A DNA stretch of 58,666 nt from a virus: positions 1 to 58,666 of the IMG/VR virus record IMGVR_UViG_3300028383_000267; one strand, written 5' to 3'. The notes beneath the pieces were generated by a model. The model worked only from the letters and a program-made list of their open reading frames with translations. It did no database searches and had not been told where the DNA came from. Of the stretch, positions 18,691 through 26,548 are shown piece after piece. Position numbers and translations under genes: made by a program. Every line of letters begins with the position of its first letter. Position 1 is the first letter of the stretch.

Positions 18691-19811
18691 GTAACTTCTG
18701 TATTTTGCCTTGGATACACCTAGAAGCAGATGCCAACGGATCGGCTAAGCCCTGTTGTCTATATGAAGAAACTGTTGGCAATTTGAATTATCAATCGATT
18801 GAAGAAGTATGGAACTCAAAAGAATTAATTAATCTCCGTGAGAAATTTCATAACAATGAACGTCCTTCGTTGTGCAAAAAGTGCTGGGATGTAGAAGACT
18901 CGGGCGGTAGATCTAAAAGGATCAACGAATTAGAACGATTTGATCATCTAATGTATCGAAGCAAGGAGACAGGTCGGCCTCCTGCTTATTTAGATTTAAA
19001 ATTAGGGCGAGTATGCAATATTAAGTGCCGCACTTGTAATAGTTTTAGTTCTTCAGCATGGACACAGGACGAAAAAAAGCTTTATGGAAAAGCATTTAAC
19101 GATAACGAACTTGGTTATTGGATATCTGATGATATGCCAGTCTGGAAAGAACTGTCGGAGATACTGCCTTATATTGAATTTATAGATTTTTCAGGCGGTG
19201 AGCCTCTACTAATAAAAAAACATTTTGAACTTTTACAAAAAGCCGTTGACATTGGCTGCGCTGATAAAATAAGCCTACATTATAATACAAACGGCACTAT
19301 TAAACCCACAGAAAAAATGTTTGAAATTTGGTCGAAATTCAAATATGTAGAAATAATGCTCAGTGCAGACGGAATAAAAGAAAGATTTGAATACCTAAGA
19401 CATCCTGCAAAATGGAATACCTTTACTAATACTTTTGAGATCTTTCAAAGAAACTCGCATATAGTTCATTTAACAATATGTCACTCTGTGAGTGCTTTAA
19501 ATGTTTTTTATTTGGATGAATTTATAGATTGGTGCGAAAGAAATTCTATAGTAGATCATAATCTATACCTTAACATAATTCATGAACCTGCATATTATTG
19601 TATTGCTAATTTGCCAACAGGGTTAAAAGAAAAAATTACAGAACATTTAAGAAACAAAAGATGTCAAGAAATCGTTAATTTTATGAATTCTCAAAACAGG
19701 AATCATTTTAAAGAGCTTCTTTCTAAAACAGAAAAATTAGACAATATTCGAAAAGAAACCTTTGCAGATGTTTTTCCAGAATTTTGGGAAGAAGCTGAGA
19801 TTTATAGATGA
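18687..19811 (+). CDS. radical SAM protein with N-terminal auxiliary Fe-S (twitch/SPASM-like) region
   Basis: 374 residues, the shortest of the six. FCILPWIH, SAKPCCLY, VGNLNYQSIEEVWNSKEL and CKKC form the front auxiliary module (C5, C23/C24, C63/C66). CNIKCRTC (C110, C114, C117) and DFSGGEPLLIKKH mark the core. The ATG overlaps the preceding SGNH-like stop, and its own stop overlaps the next ATG. It ends the main radical-SAM series. Confidence 0.86.
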   Translation: MSNFCILPWIHLEADANGSAKPCCLYEETVGNLNYQSIEEVWNSKELINLREKFHNNERPSLCKKCWDVEDSGGRSKRINELERFDHLMYRSKETGRPPAYLDLKLGRVCNIKCRTCNSFSSSAWTQDEKKLYGKAFNDNELGYWISDDMPVWKELSEILPYIEFIDFSGGEPLLIKKHFELLQKAVDIGCADKISLHYNTNGTIKPTEKMFEIWSKFKYVEIMLSADGIKERFEYLRHPAKWNTFTNTFEIFQRNSHIVHLTICHSVSALNVFYLDEFIDWCERNSIVDHNLYLNIIHEPAYYCIANLPTGLKEKITEHLRNKRCQEIVNFMNSQNRNHFKELLSKTEKLDNIRKETFADVFPEFWEEAEIYR

Positions 19812-21010
19812 ATTTATGGTTTGAAAACATAAAAGGAATCAACTCTCCAATAAAAAACTGTAGTGATCATGTTTCTATCATAGAAAGAGAAAGCGAAATA
19901 ATTTGGCATTTAAAAAGTTTAGAAACGCATTATAGCTTAAAACAAATAGACAAAGATAAGATTTCAAAAAATGATAGAAATTTTTTTCCTGTAGAATTCT
20001 GGAATCTTGATAGTCTTGATACTATCTTTGATACTTTAAGTGAATCTACAAAGCGCCTTTTAACAGAGAAAAAATTAACTTTACTTGTTTATTTTCCCTT
20101 TGAAGGATTTTCTTTAGATACATGTAATTGGTTAGACAAATTAGAATATTCTCTTAAGGTCAATAGACTAGAAAATTGTAATAAAATCTTGATTTTTGGA
20201 AATTTAGAAATTGAACAACTGGTATACGAAAGAAATAATTTTTGGAACAAAGTCTTTGGAATTGATTTTTGGCAATGGTTTTATGCCGAAGAATATAAAG
20301 AAAGGTTAGATAAAAATTTAGAAAAAGATAGTAAAAAAACAAAGTCTAAAAAGGAAAAAGACTTTTTATCACTGAATGGTGCAACAAGAGAACATAGATT
20401 AATTTTTTGTTCAGAACTAGAAAGGAAGAACCTAAATAAATTTGGACACGTAAGCATGGTAGGTAGGAATTTAAATCCAACAGATTTTGATGACGCCGAC
20501 CAAATTTTACAACCTTATAAAAAGAAAAATACTTATTTTAAAGCATATTGCAAAAATTGGAAGCCTTTGGTACTAGATAAGCAATTGTTTCAATTAGAGA
20601 AAGACGACAGAGGTATAAATAAATCTTTATATAAGGATTCTTTTTTCAGTGTTGTCACAGAAACCTGTGTTTCAGAAGGCTTATTTTTGACTGAAAAAAC
20701 ATTCAAACCAATAGTAAACTTGCATCCGTTTATGATTTTAGGTCAACCGGGTATCTTAAAATATCTTAAATCTCAAGGCTATAAAACCTTTCCCGAATTA
20801 TTTGACGAATCCTACGACAACGAAACCGACCTAGTAAAAAGAATAGATAAAATACAAGACAATATCGAAATGTTCTCGCAATTAGAGTATAATACCAAAC
20901 TAGAATTATTACAAAGTGTTCAAGATAAACTAAAACACAACAAAAAGATTTTTCTAGATGAAGAAAATCAAAATACTAAAAAAATTAAAAAAGTATTTAA
21001 AAAATTATAG
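19808..21010 (+). CDS. putative glycosyltransferase-like protein (EHR / EKTxKPI family)
   Basis: 400 residues. It belongs to a family with four intact members in this window, recognised by a central LNGATREHRLIF motif and a C-terminal block FFSVVTETCVSEG, TEKTFKPIVNLHPFMI, LKSQGYKTFPELFDESYD. The E-K-T/K-P-I block resembles the donor-binding region of GT-B glycosyltransferases such as fucosyltransferases, but I cannot name the family. The first ~190 residues are not shared with the relatives. Overlaps the radical-SAM gene before it by 4 bases. Confidence 0.55.
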   Translation: MNLWFENIKGINSPIKNCSDHVSIIERESEIIWHLKSLETHYSLKQIDKDKISKNDRNFFPVEFWNLDSLDTIFDTLSESTKRLLTEKKLTLLVYFPFEGFSLDTCNWLDKLEYSLKVNRLENCNKILIFGNLEIEQLVYERNNFWNKVFGIDFWQWFYAEEYKERLDKNLEKDSKKTKSKKEKDFLSLNGATREHRLIFCSELERKNLNKFGHVSMVGRNLNPTDFDDADQILQPYKKKNTYFKAYCKNWKPLVLDKQLFQLEKDDRGINKSLYKDSFFSVVTETCVSEGLFLTEKTFKPIVNLHPFMILGQPGILKYLKSQGYKTFPELFDESYDNETDLVKRIDKIQDNIEMFSQLEYNTKLELLQSVQDKLKHNKKIFLDEENQNTKKIKKVFKKL

Positions 21011-21014
21011 TTTC

Positions 21015-21956
21015 ATGCTGATTTACGACCAAGGATTTACTCCACAAAACATTATTGGACAACACGACAGAGTCATAAAAAACATAATAATGTATCAGTT
21101 ATCCGAGGACGATGTTTTTATTAACACTACATGGTTAGAGGTCGATGATAACCTAAAACATATTGCAGATAAAAACAAGAATGCAATTTGTTATAGCGGT
21201 CCTGATTGGGAAAATACCATATGTAGGAAAAAACAGAACGAGTTTATTGATGATAATTTTAAGGATGTTTACAGAGTAGGAAATACCCGAGGAGATTATT
21301 ATTTTTCTTTTTGGTTAGATTTTGTTTTTAATCATCTTCCTGCCTATCAAAAGTTTGATCCTTATAAATTTAAAAATATAAAGACTTTCATGTGCCTAAA
21401 CAGAAAACCTCATGAACACAGGGTAGAATTAATTAATCAAATTAACAGTTTGAAACGGCATGGAATTGTAAGCCTTGGTGGAGAAACCCCTATACTGTTA
21501 GATATTGATGTAAAAAACCAAGAAGGAGATAATTCTGTTGGAGGGAAAGTGGGCATTACGAATGATATAACCGGTTTAGGACACAAAGACAATTGGAATG
21601 CCCATTTTCTTAATGTTGTAACAGAAACCACAATACACAGTGATGTTTTTATAAGTGAAAAAACATTAAAACCAATAATTGGCAAAAGGCCTTTTATTAT
21701 TTTAGGTGACTTCAAATTATATTCTATCTTACACTCGTGGGGTATAGACACTTTTGACGATTTATTTGGAAAGGGATACCTGAAAAGATGGCATACAGAT
21801 AGAATAGATTGGATCCAAAATGTTTTAGAATCTCTTACTAAAGAGAAAAAACTTGATAGTTTGTTAAATTCTCTCAAGCCTAGACTAGAAAAAAATTACA
21901 CTGCCTTGTGCCAGGCATACGTAGAAAACAAAGAAAAAATAGAGAATTTATTATGA
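21015..21956 (+). CDS. putative glycosyltransferase-like protein (EHR / EKTxKPI family)
   Basis: 313 residues from ATG 21015, chosen because the alternative upstream ATG would add a lysine-rich stretch lying in the previous gene. MCLNRKPHEHRVEL, FLNVVTETTIHSDVFISEKT, LKPIIGKRPFII and SWGIDTFDDLFG align with the previous gene. The C-terminal tail AYVENKEKIENLL is echoed by a relic at 23131-23181. It ends by overlapping the next ATG (ATGA). Confidence 0.55.
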   Translation: MLIYDQGFTPQNIIGQHDRVIKNIIMYQLSEDDVFINTTWLEVDDNLKHIADKNKNAICYSGPDWENTICRKKQNEFIDDNFKDVYRVGNTRGDYYFSFWLDFVFNHLPAYQKFDPYKFKNIKTFMCLNRKPHEHRVELINQINSLKRHGIVSLGGETPILLDIDVKNQEGDNSVGGKVGITNDITGLGHKDNWNAHFLNVVTETTIHSDVFISEKTLKPIIGKRPFIILGDFKLYSILHSWGIDTFDDLFGKGYLKRWHTDRIDWIQNVLESLTKEKKLDSLLNSLKPRLEKNYTALCQAYVENKEKIENLL

Positions 21957-22810
21957 AAATACTTACCGGAGGATGTAGTTTTACAGCGCATTTAGAAGAA
22001 CAATTTTTAGCTTGGCCGTATCACTTAGAAAATAAAGGCTATCAAATCGTGAATACAGCAGAAATGGCGTCAGGAAATGAAATAATACTAGAACGCATAA
22101 TTTCACAAATACAAAAAGCTAATCCTGATGCAATTATTGTAATGTGGTCAAACCCTTTTAGAGTAGATTTATTTTTTAACCAAGAATCAAAAGATTTTGA
22201 CCTAATTCATTCTGCTATGAAAGGACATACATCTTATAGCAATTTTGTCTTAAACGGAAAAATTCAGAATCACAAAAATTCTAACTGGATAAGAACGGGC
22301 GGCGGATATGGAATCTGGAAGTTTGGGTGTAAACCTTTAGATAAAATTTTTAAAAACTATCTTGCAGATTATTACAATAATGAATACCAATTTATAAAAA
22401 ATGTTAGGAATATATTAACCTTACAAACAGTGTGTGCGTCCTTAGGAGTTAAACTTATTAACACTTGCTGGCAAAACATATGGGACGACTTATACGATTT
22501 AGATAACCACGAATTAAAAACTTCTAATTGGATAACCAAAGAAAGTGTAAAGAAATTAAAAAATAGAAATGCTGTTTATACACCATTGATAGATAAATTT
22601 CCTAATGCCAAACATTGGTATGATTTAATAGATTGGTCTACATGGTTATTTTACGAAAAAGAAGGTGTCAAAAGAGGAGGTATAGGAGAATTTGCAATTA
22701 TAGAAAACAATGATGAATTACAGAACTCTCATCCTTCATGGACCTCACAAAAATTATGGACAGATTTTTTAGATAGAAATTTATTCAATAGATTTAAGTT
22801 TAGAGGTTAG
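21953..22810 (+). CDS. SGNH-hydrolase-like protein
   Basis: 285 residues from ATG 21953. MKILTGGCSFTAH places the presumptive nucleophile serine in a GCSF motif as in the 17965 gene (AGCSWT); AEMASGNEIILE would be the next SGNH block with Gly/Asn, and AIIVMWSNPFRVDLF is a strand-turn typical of the fold. A final His-containing block is less clear (NSHPSWTSQKLWTDF). Likely acts on the same kind of substrate as the other SGNH-like protein. It closes the plus-strand series before the decayed region. Confidence 0.6.
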   Translation: MKILTGGCSFTAHLEEQFLAWPYHLENKGYQIVNTAEMASGNEIILERIISQIQKANPDAIIVMWSNPFRVDLFFNQESKDFDLIHSAMKGHTSYSNFVLNGKIQNHKNSNWIRTGGGYGIWKFGCKPLDKIFKNYLADYYNNEYQFIKNVRNILTLQTVCASLGVKLINTCWQNIWDDLYDLDNHELKTSNWITKESVKKLKNRNAVYTPLIDKFPNAKHWYDLIDWSTWLFYEKEGVKRGGIGEFAIIENNDELQNSHPSWTSQKLWTDFLDRNLFNRFKFRG

Positions 22811-22826
22811 AATAATACTATAGTAT

Positions 22827-23130
22827 ATGAACGTTTTTACATCAGGATATACTGGTGTAGGTAAACTATGACTATACTGTGTATAACAAACTGCAAAAAA
22901 AGCACACAGTAAAAGGTTATGATATTAACCTTTTACAAAGCAGCACGGTGGATTTGCAACATTTAATGAAAAATGTAAGTCACTGACATTATATATATGT
23001 AGAGGTCCTAACACCTCACGATTCAGAGAACAACGGCCTTTGTCCTACTTCTCACCTCTCTAAGAAAGATTTTGATTAGAATACTGTGTAGAGCATATGA
23101 ATTCAGATCAATTATTGGTTCTAATTCTAG
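22827..23130 (+). pseudogene. decayed nucleotide-sugar dehydrogenase gene (relic)
   Basis: No open frame survives here, but the three-frame translation matches the intact dehydrogenase at 26549 in order: GYTGVGKL versus GYIGVGKL; after a 2-base deletion, KKHTVKGYDI versus KKHVVTAYDL; YVEVLTPHDS versus FVAVPTPHDS; GLCPTSHLSKKDFD versus GQQPTCQLPPRDFD; HMNSDQLLVLI versus HMDKTQLLVLI. At least six in-frame stops and two frameshifts interrupt it. It corresponds to roughly the first 120 codons. This accounts for most of the 345-base gap at 22811-23155. Confidence 0.85.
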
Positions 23131-23181
23131 GTATACGCAAAAAACAAAGAAAAAATTAACAGTATTGCAAATTATCTCTAA
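23131..23181 (+). pseudogene. relic of the 3' end of an EKTxKPI-family glycosyltransferase-like gene
   Basis: The frame reads VYAKNKEKINSIANYL and a stop, matching the C-terminal AYVENKEKIENLL of the gene at 21015 in the same frame (23 of 27 bases identical over the common part). It is fused directly to the dehydrogenase relic and overlaps the 3' end of the minus-strand gene at 23156. It suggests that another glycosyltransferase-like gene once stood here. Confidence 0.55.
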
Positions 23182-24364
23182 AAGTTTTCAGGTTCTTAAA
23201 AGAATCATAATTCACACATTCTAATCTAGCTAGATTATAGTCTAAAACCGATGACATTTTTCCATGCATTTTTTTAAGTTCTTTGATTTTTAAACTATTA
23301 AGATAATCTATTAAATCTAATATTTTTTCTAATCTTTTTGAATGATCAGGTTCTTCGTCGTAAGATTCATCCCAAAAATCTGAGAAAGTTTTAAATCCTA
23401 GTCCTTGTAATAATCTTAAACTGAAAGGGCCAGACGCAACTATAAAAGGACATCTAGCTATAATTGGTTTAATTGTTTTTTCGCTTATATTTGCCATAGG
23501 CATAGTGAATCTACTTTCATTGACAACGTGGATCCACGAACGAGAAATTTCGTTGACGTTGTATTTTTGTTCTCTAGCAGAAATGTTTTTATAAACAAAG
23601 TCTTTGTCAGTTGAATACGGTTTAAATCGAGTTCTAACAGAATGTTTTTTGTTTTTATTTTTTAAATTATTATCATAGATTTTTCTTAGCTTTTCGTTGC
23701 TTAAAACTAGATTATCCTGCAGTAATGTTTTGGAAAGATTATCATTGTTCATTTTCTGTAACTGTGAACATAACGAATTTTCTAAACCTAGTAGATAGGT
23801 GGTTATAATATATTTGTGAGGTTCAAATCTAGCACTGAAACTGGAAAATCTATAATTTTTTTTTAAATTATTTTGTTGTTTTTTTAAATGCAATTTTGCA
23901 TCTGTCTGAATGTAATCTGCAATAAACAAATCAAAATAATTTATCGGAAAATCGTAGCAATCCTGAAAAATTTCACAATTAGCTTCGCAGTGATAAACCT
24001 CAAAGGGAAGATCAAACTCGCTTGTTATTATTTTAACTGTGTCTAATTCAGGAGACCTTGCGTTTAGCGGTTCTTTTTCAATAAGAGAGCTGTTGCGAAT
24101 ATTTGTGGCACAATTCGTAGAGTATATTCTTAGGATATCATATATAAAAAAAATTATTTTTTTAGGTCTTTGTTCTCTAATTCTATTGTATATAGGATTT
24201 AGGTTTGTGCTAGTCCATCCTTTAACTATGATTATCAGATTATCTTCTATATTAATTGTGTTCCGAATGTATTTAAGGAGTGGTACTTTTTCAAATTGGC
24301 ATTGGTTATCTTCTCCAAAATTTACCAAATTTTTTTTCGAAATATAGCCTATGCTAGGAAACAT
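23156..24364 (-). CDS. putative glycosyltransferase-like protein (EKTxKPI family)
   Basis: 402 residues on the minus strand. The C-terminal signature is clear: SWIHVVNESRFTMPMANISE, EKTIKPIIARCPFIVA, LGFKTFSDFWDESYD. SARFEPHKYIITTYLLGLEN stands at the place of the EHR motif but with HKY, so that histidine-arginine pair is altered here. The N-terminal 200 residues are lysine-rich and not shared with the relatives. It is last in a four-gene minus-strand operon and starts right after the stop of the oxygenase-like gene. Confidence 0.52.
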   Translation of the reverse strand: MFPSIGYISKKNLVNFGEDNQCQFEKVPLLKYIRNTINIEDNLIIIVKGWTSTNLNPIYNRIREQRPKKIIFFIYDILRIYSTNCATNIRNSSLIEKEPLNARSPELDTVKIITSEFDLPFEVYHCEANCEIFQDCYDFPINYFDLFIADYIQTDAKLHLKKQQNNLKKNYRFSSFSARFEPHKYIITTYLLGLENSLCSQLQKMNNDNLSKTLLQDNLVLSNEKLRKIYDNNLKNKNKKHSVRTRFKPYSTDKDFVYKNISAREQKYNVNEISRSWIHVVNESRFTMPMANISEKTIKPIIARCPFIVASGPFSLRLLQGLGFKTFSDFWDESYDEEPDHSKRLEKILDLIDYLNSLKIKELKKMHGKMSSVLDYNLARLECVNYDSFKNLKTFRDNLQYC

Positions 24365-24859
24365 TTATCTAATGCCTGTAATTTGCAGAGTGTACCTAGG
24401 TTCTGTGCCTATATTGGCTGCAAAATGAGGCTCATCGCAATCCCAAATCACATATTTGCCTGCTTTGTAATTTACAATCGCTTTTTCGCCTATATCAAAG
24501 TAGTGCCCTATTTTCCAGTCTTCTAAAAAAACAACTGCTCTTTTTACTTGCCACCTTTCTACCTCAAAGATTTCGCAATATTTTTCAAAATGATCCACAT
24601 GAGTAGGCATTATATCTCCTGTTTTCATTCTGTAAAAAACAAAACCAGGCTTATATAGTTCTAGGCTGTTAGAAATTTCCCAAACCCAGTTCGGCATGAG
24701 GTTTTTCCCGCCGTACATAGAACCTGTAAAACTTTTGTGTGAGTACCCCATATACCGCCAACGTTCTATTTCTTCATTCTTAGCGGGTTGTTTTGTATAC
24801 GAAAAATTTTTAAAATTGTTGTCCCAAAAAGGCTTAATTTCTCCCTCTATTACACTCAT
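24365..24859 (-). CDS. 2-oxoglutarate/Fe(II) oxygenase-like protein (aspartyl/asparaginyl hydroxylase type)
   Basis: 164 residues from ATG 24859, whose ATGA overlaps the stop of the amidinotransferase; an in-frame upstream start would lie inside that gene. THVDH at ~88-92 is the HxD iron-binding pair and DEPHFAANIGTEPRYTLQI supplies the distal His and the Arg that binds 2-oxoglutarate. It is short for the family but complete for the double-stranded beta-helix core. Likely hydroxylates the product of its operon partners. Confidence 0.7.
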   Translation of the reverse strand: MSVIEGEIKPFWDNNFKNFSYTKQPAKNEEIERWRYMGYSHKSFTGSMYGGKNLMPNWVWEISNSLELYKPGFVFYRMKTGDIMPTHVDHFEKYCEIFEVERWQVKRAVVFLEDWKIGHYFDIGEKAIVNYKAGKYVIWDCDEPHFAANIGTEPRYTLQITGIR

Positions 24860-25821
24860 TTTGTTTCCCGTTCTATATCTAAAGTTACACAGTGGAAGCC
24901 GCCGCCTAGTGTTCTTTGATGCCTCATCGGCAGCATTGCACATTCTATTTTTTGTTTTTCCAAAACTTTTCGTAAACCGTGCTGATGTTCTTCTAACACT
25001 ACTAGATTTTCATTCACTGAAAACACGTTCATATTTACCCATTTGCTTGCATTGCAATAGTTACCAAAGTATCCTAAATCGTTAGGTTCAGGCGCCCACA
25101 CAACATCCCAGTCACAGAAAGGTTTAGGCAAAATCTTTTTAGATGATATTCTATCTGGGTTTAACAGCATTAATCCGTCCCGGAGAAATGCCACAGTAGA
25201 ATCTATGTGCATGTAAGAATACACATTTTCTAATAGGTGAATTTTTGCTGTATCGAGTAAACTTTGAATATATTCAGCTCCCTTTTTGTTACCACTATTG
25301 CTAACTAGATATAAAATATCGTCGTTTGCTTTAATGATATTAGCAGCATCAAAGGCAGGAGCAATTTCGTTAAGTGCAAGTGTATTAGGGTCTCCTATGC
25401 AATCCGGGTTGAACAGTTCTCGACCAGCACAAGGATTAATTTGTTGTAATTTGTCAAGATGATGTTCGAAAGACTTATATTCATTATGCCTAGAGAAAAT
25501 TGGCATTGGAGAAGAATATGCGGTGTCCTTATAAACAAGTACCGAATCTCTGGGACAGTAATTGTAGTAAGCAGGATCGTTGTCAATAGGTCTAAAAACT
25601 TTGACTCCTTCTTTCCTTAGAAATTTGCAAAAAATATCTAGGTCTTCATTTGCTTCTTCGATAACTTGTCGGGGATAAGGACCATAAGGAATTTTGTCTT
25701 CGTTAAGCTCGTCAGCATAGTTAATATATCTAAGAGAGATATCGTTTTCAGGAATTTTTGCATTGTCTGCAATTCCTACTATAACACTTTTTAATTGACT
25801 CCATTCATTTGTAACGTTCAT
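24856..25821 (-). CDS. amidinotransferase (glycine/inosamine amidinotransferase-like)
   Basis: 321 residues. All catalytic landmarks of the guanidine-modifying fold are present: CPRDS at ~89, APAFDAAN with the Asp at ~157, SYMHIDST with the His at ~205, and GGGFHCVT with the nucleophilic Cys at ~311. This family transfers an amidino group from arginine to an amine (AGAT, StrB) rather than hydrolysing it. The neighbouring DegT-like protein could supply an amino-sugar acceptor. Uncommon cargo for a phage. Confidence 0.8.
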   Translation of the reverse strand: MNVTNEWSQLKSVIVGIADNAKIPENDISLRYINYADELNEDKIPYGPYPRQVIEEANEDLDIFCKFLRKEGVKVFRPIDNDPAYYNYCPRDSVLVYKDTAYSSPMPIFSRHNEYKSFEHHLDKLQQINPCAGRELFNPDCIGDPNTLALNEIAPAFDAANIIKANDDILYLVSNSGNKKGAEYIQSLLDTAKIHLLENVYSYMHIDSTVAFLRDGLMLLNPDRISSKKILPKPFCDWDVVWAPEPNDLGYFGNYCNASKWVNMNVFSVNENLVVLEEHQHGLRKVLEKQKIECAMLPMRHQRTLGGGFHCVTLDIERETK

Positions 25822-25867
25822 ATTTTTAATCTCTTGCTGATTATTTGTTTACTGTCAAATGGGAATT

Positions 25868-26455
25868 TCATCGAAAAATCTTCATCTTCGACAAGTCAGG
25901 ATAGTCACTATAACACCATTTTTGCGGAATTTGTTTCTTGGCACTGTCTAAACGATCTAGTCCTAATTGGGCGGTTTCAGGAGTCATATAATAATGATAT
26001 CCCATGCGATCTATATCTTGATCTGCCCAGGGCACATTAGGTATTCTCCCGTCATAAGACATTCTTTTAAGGTTTGCATAATCTTTTTTATTATCTAGCA
26101 AAATTGCCCCGCCTCGACCTAAACTTAAATGTTTTTTAAATTGAAAACTAAGGCACATAAATGTGCCTGATATATACCCTTTTTCTTTCCAGTAAACAGC
26201 AGCATCTATAATAGAATCAGTTACATAATAAAAATTATGCCATTTATGATCTAGAAAATTCCAATCTATGCCTAATTTATCGAATGTAAAGGGCACAGAA
26301 ATATAGGTTTTTTTAGGAGATGTTGCTCTATTCGCGCTTGTATATCGCAAGCAAAGTTCAATTGCATGGGTACAACAGTCGGTAGCAACTGCATAAGGAG
26401 CACTATAATATTCAGCAATATTTTTTTCGAACAATTCAATCGTGCTAAAATTCAT
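25868..26455 (-). CDS. short DegT/DnrJ/EryC1-like PLP protein
   Basis: 195 residues, about half the usual family length. YYSAPYAVATDCCTHAIELC is the cofactor phosphate-binding start, FMCLSFQFKKHLSLGRGGAI holds the Schiff-base lysine context, and KDYANLKRMSYDGR follows as in full-length members. The C-terminal domain is missing, and the block between the PLP strands is condensed. It may be a compact active form or may act as a partner of the full-length DegT gene at 30471. First gene of the minus-strand operon, divergent from the dehydrogenase. Confidence 0.68.
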   Translation of the reverse strand: MNFSTIELFEKNIAEYYSAPYAVATDCCTHAIELCLRYTSANRATSPKKTYISVPFTFDKLGIDWNFLDHKWHNFYYVTDSIIDAAVYWKEKGYISGTFMCLSFQFKKHLSLGRGGAILLDNKKDYANLKRMSYDGRIPNVPWADQDIDRMGYHYYMTPETAQLGLDRLDSAKKQIPQKWCYSDYPDLSKMKIFR

Positions 26456-26518
26456 CTACTGTACTTATTTTTCAAAGAATATTTCCCTTCAAATTGCGAG
26501 ATATAGATCAATACCTAA

Positions 26519-26526
26519 GTTAAATA
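26519..26526 (+). promoter_or_regulatory. possible late promoter motif GTTAAATA
   Basis: GTTAAATA is one base off the NATAAATA late motif and lies 22 bases before ATG 26549, the same spacing as the motifs before the fibre genes. It is followed by a GAAGGAG ribosome site. It sits in the divergent gap between the minus-strand operon and the dehydrogenase. Confidence 0.4.
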
Positions 26527-26548
26527 CTATGTTAATGAAGGAGACAAA

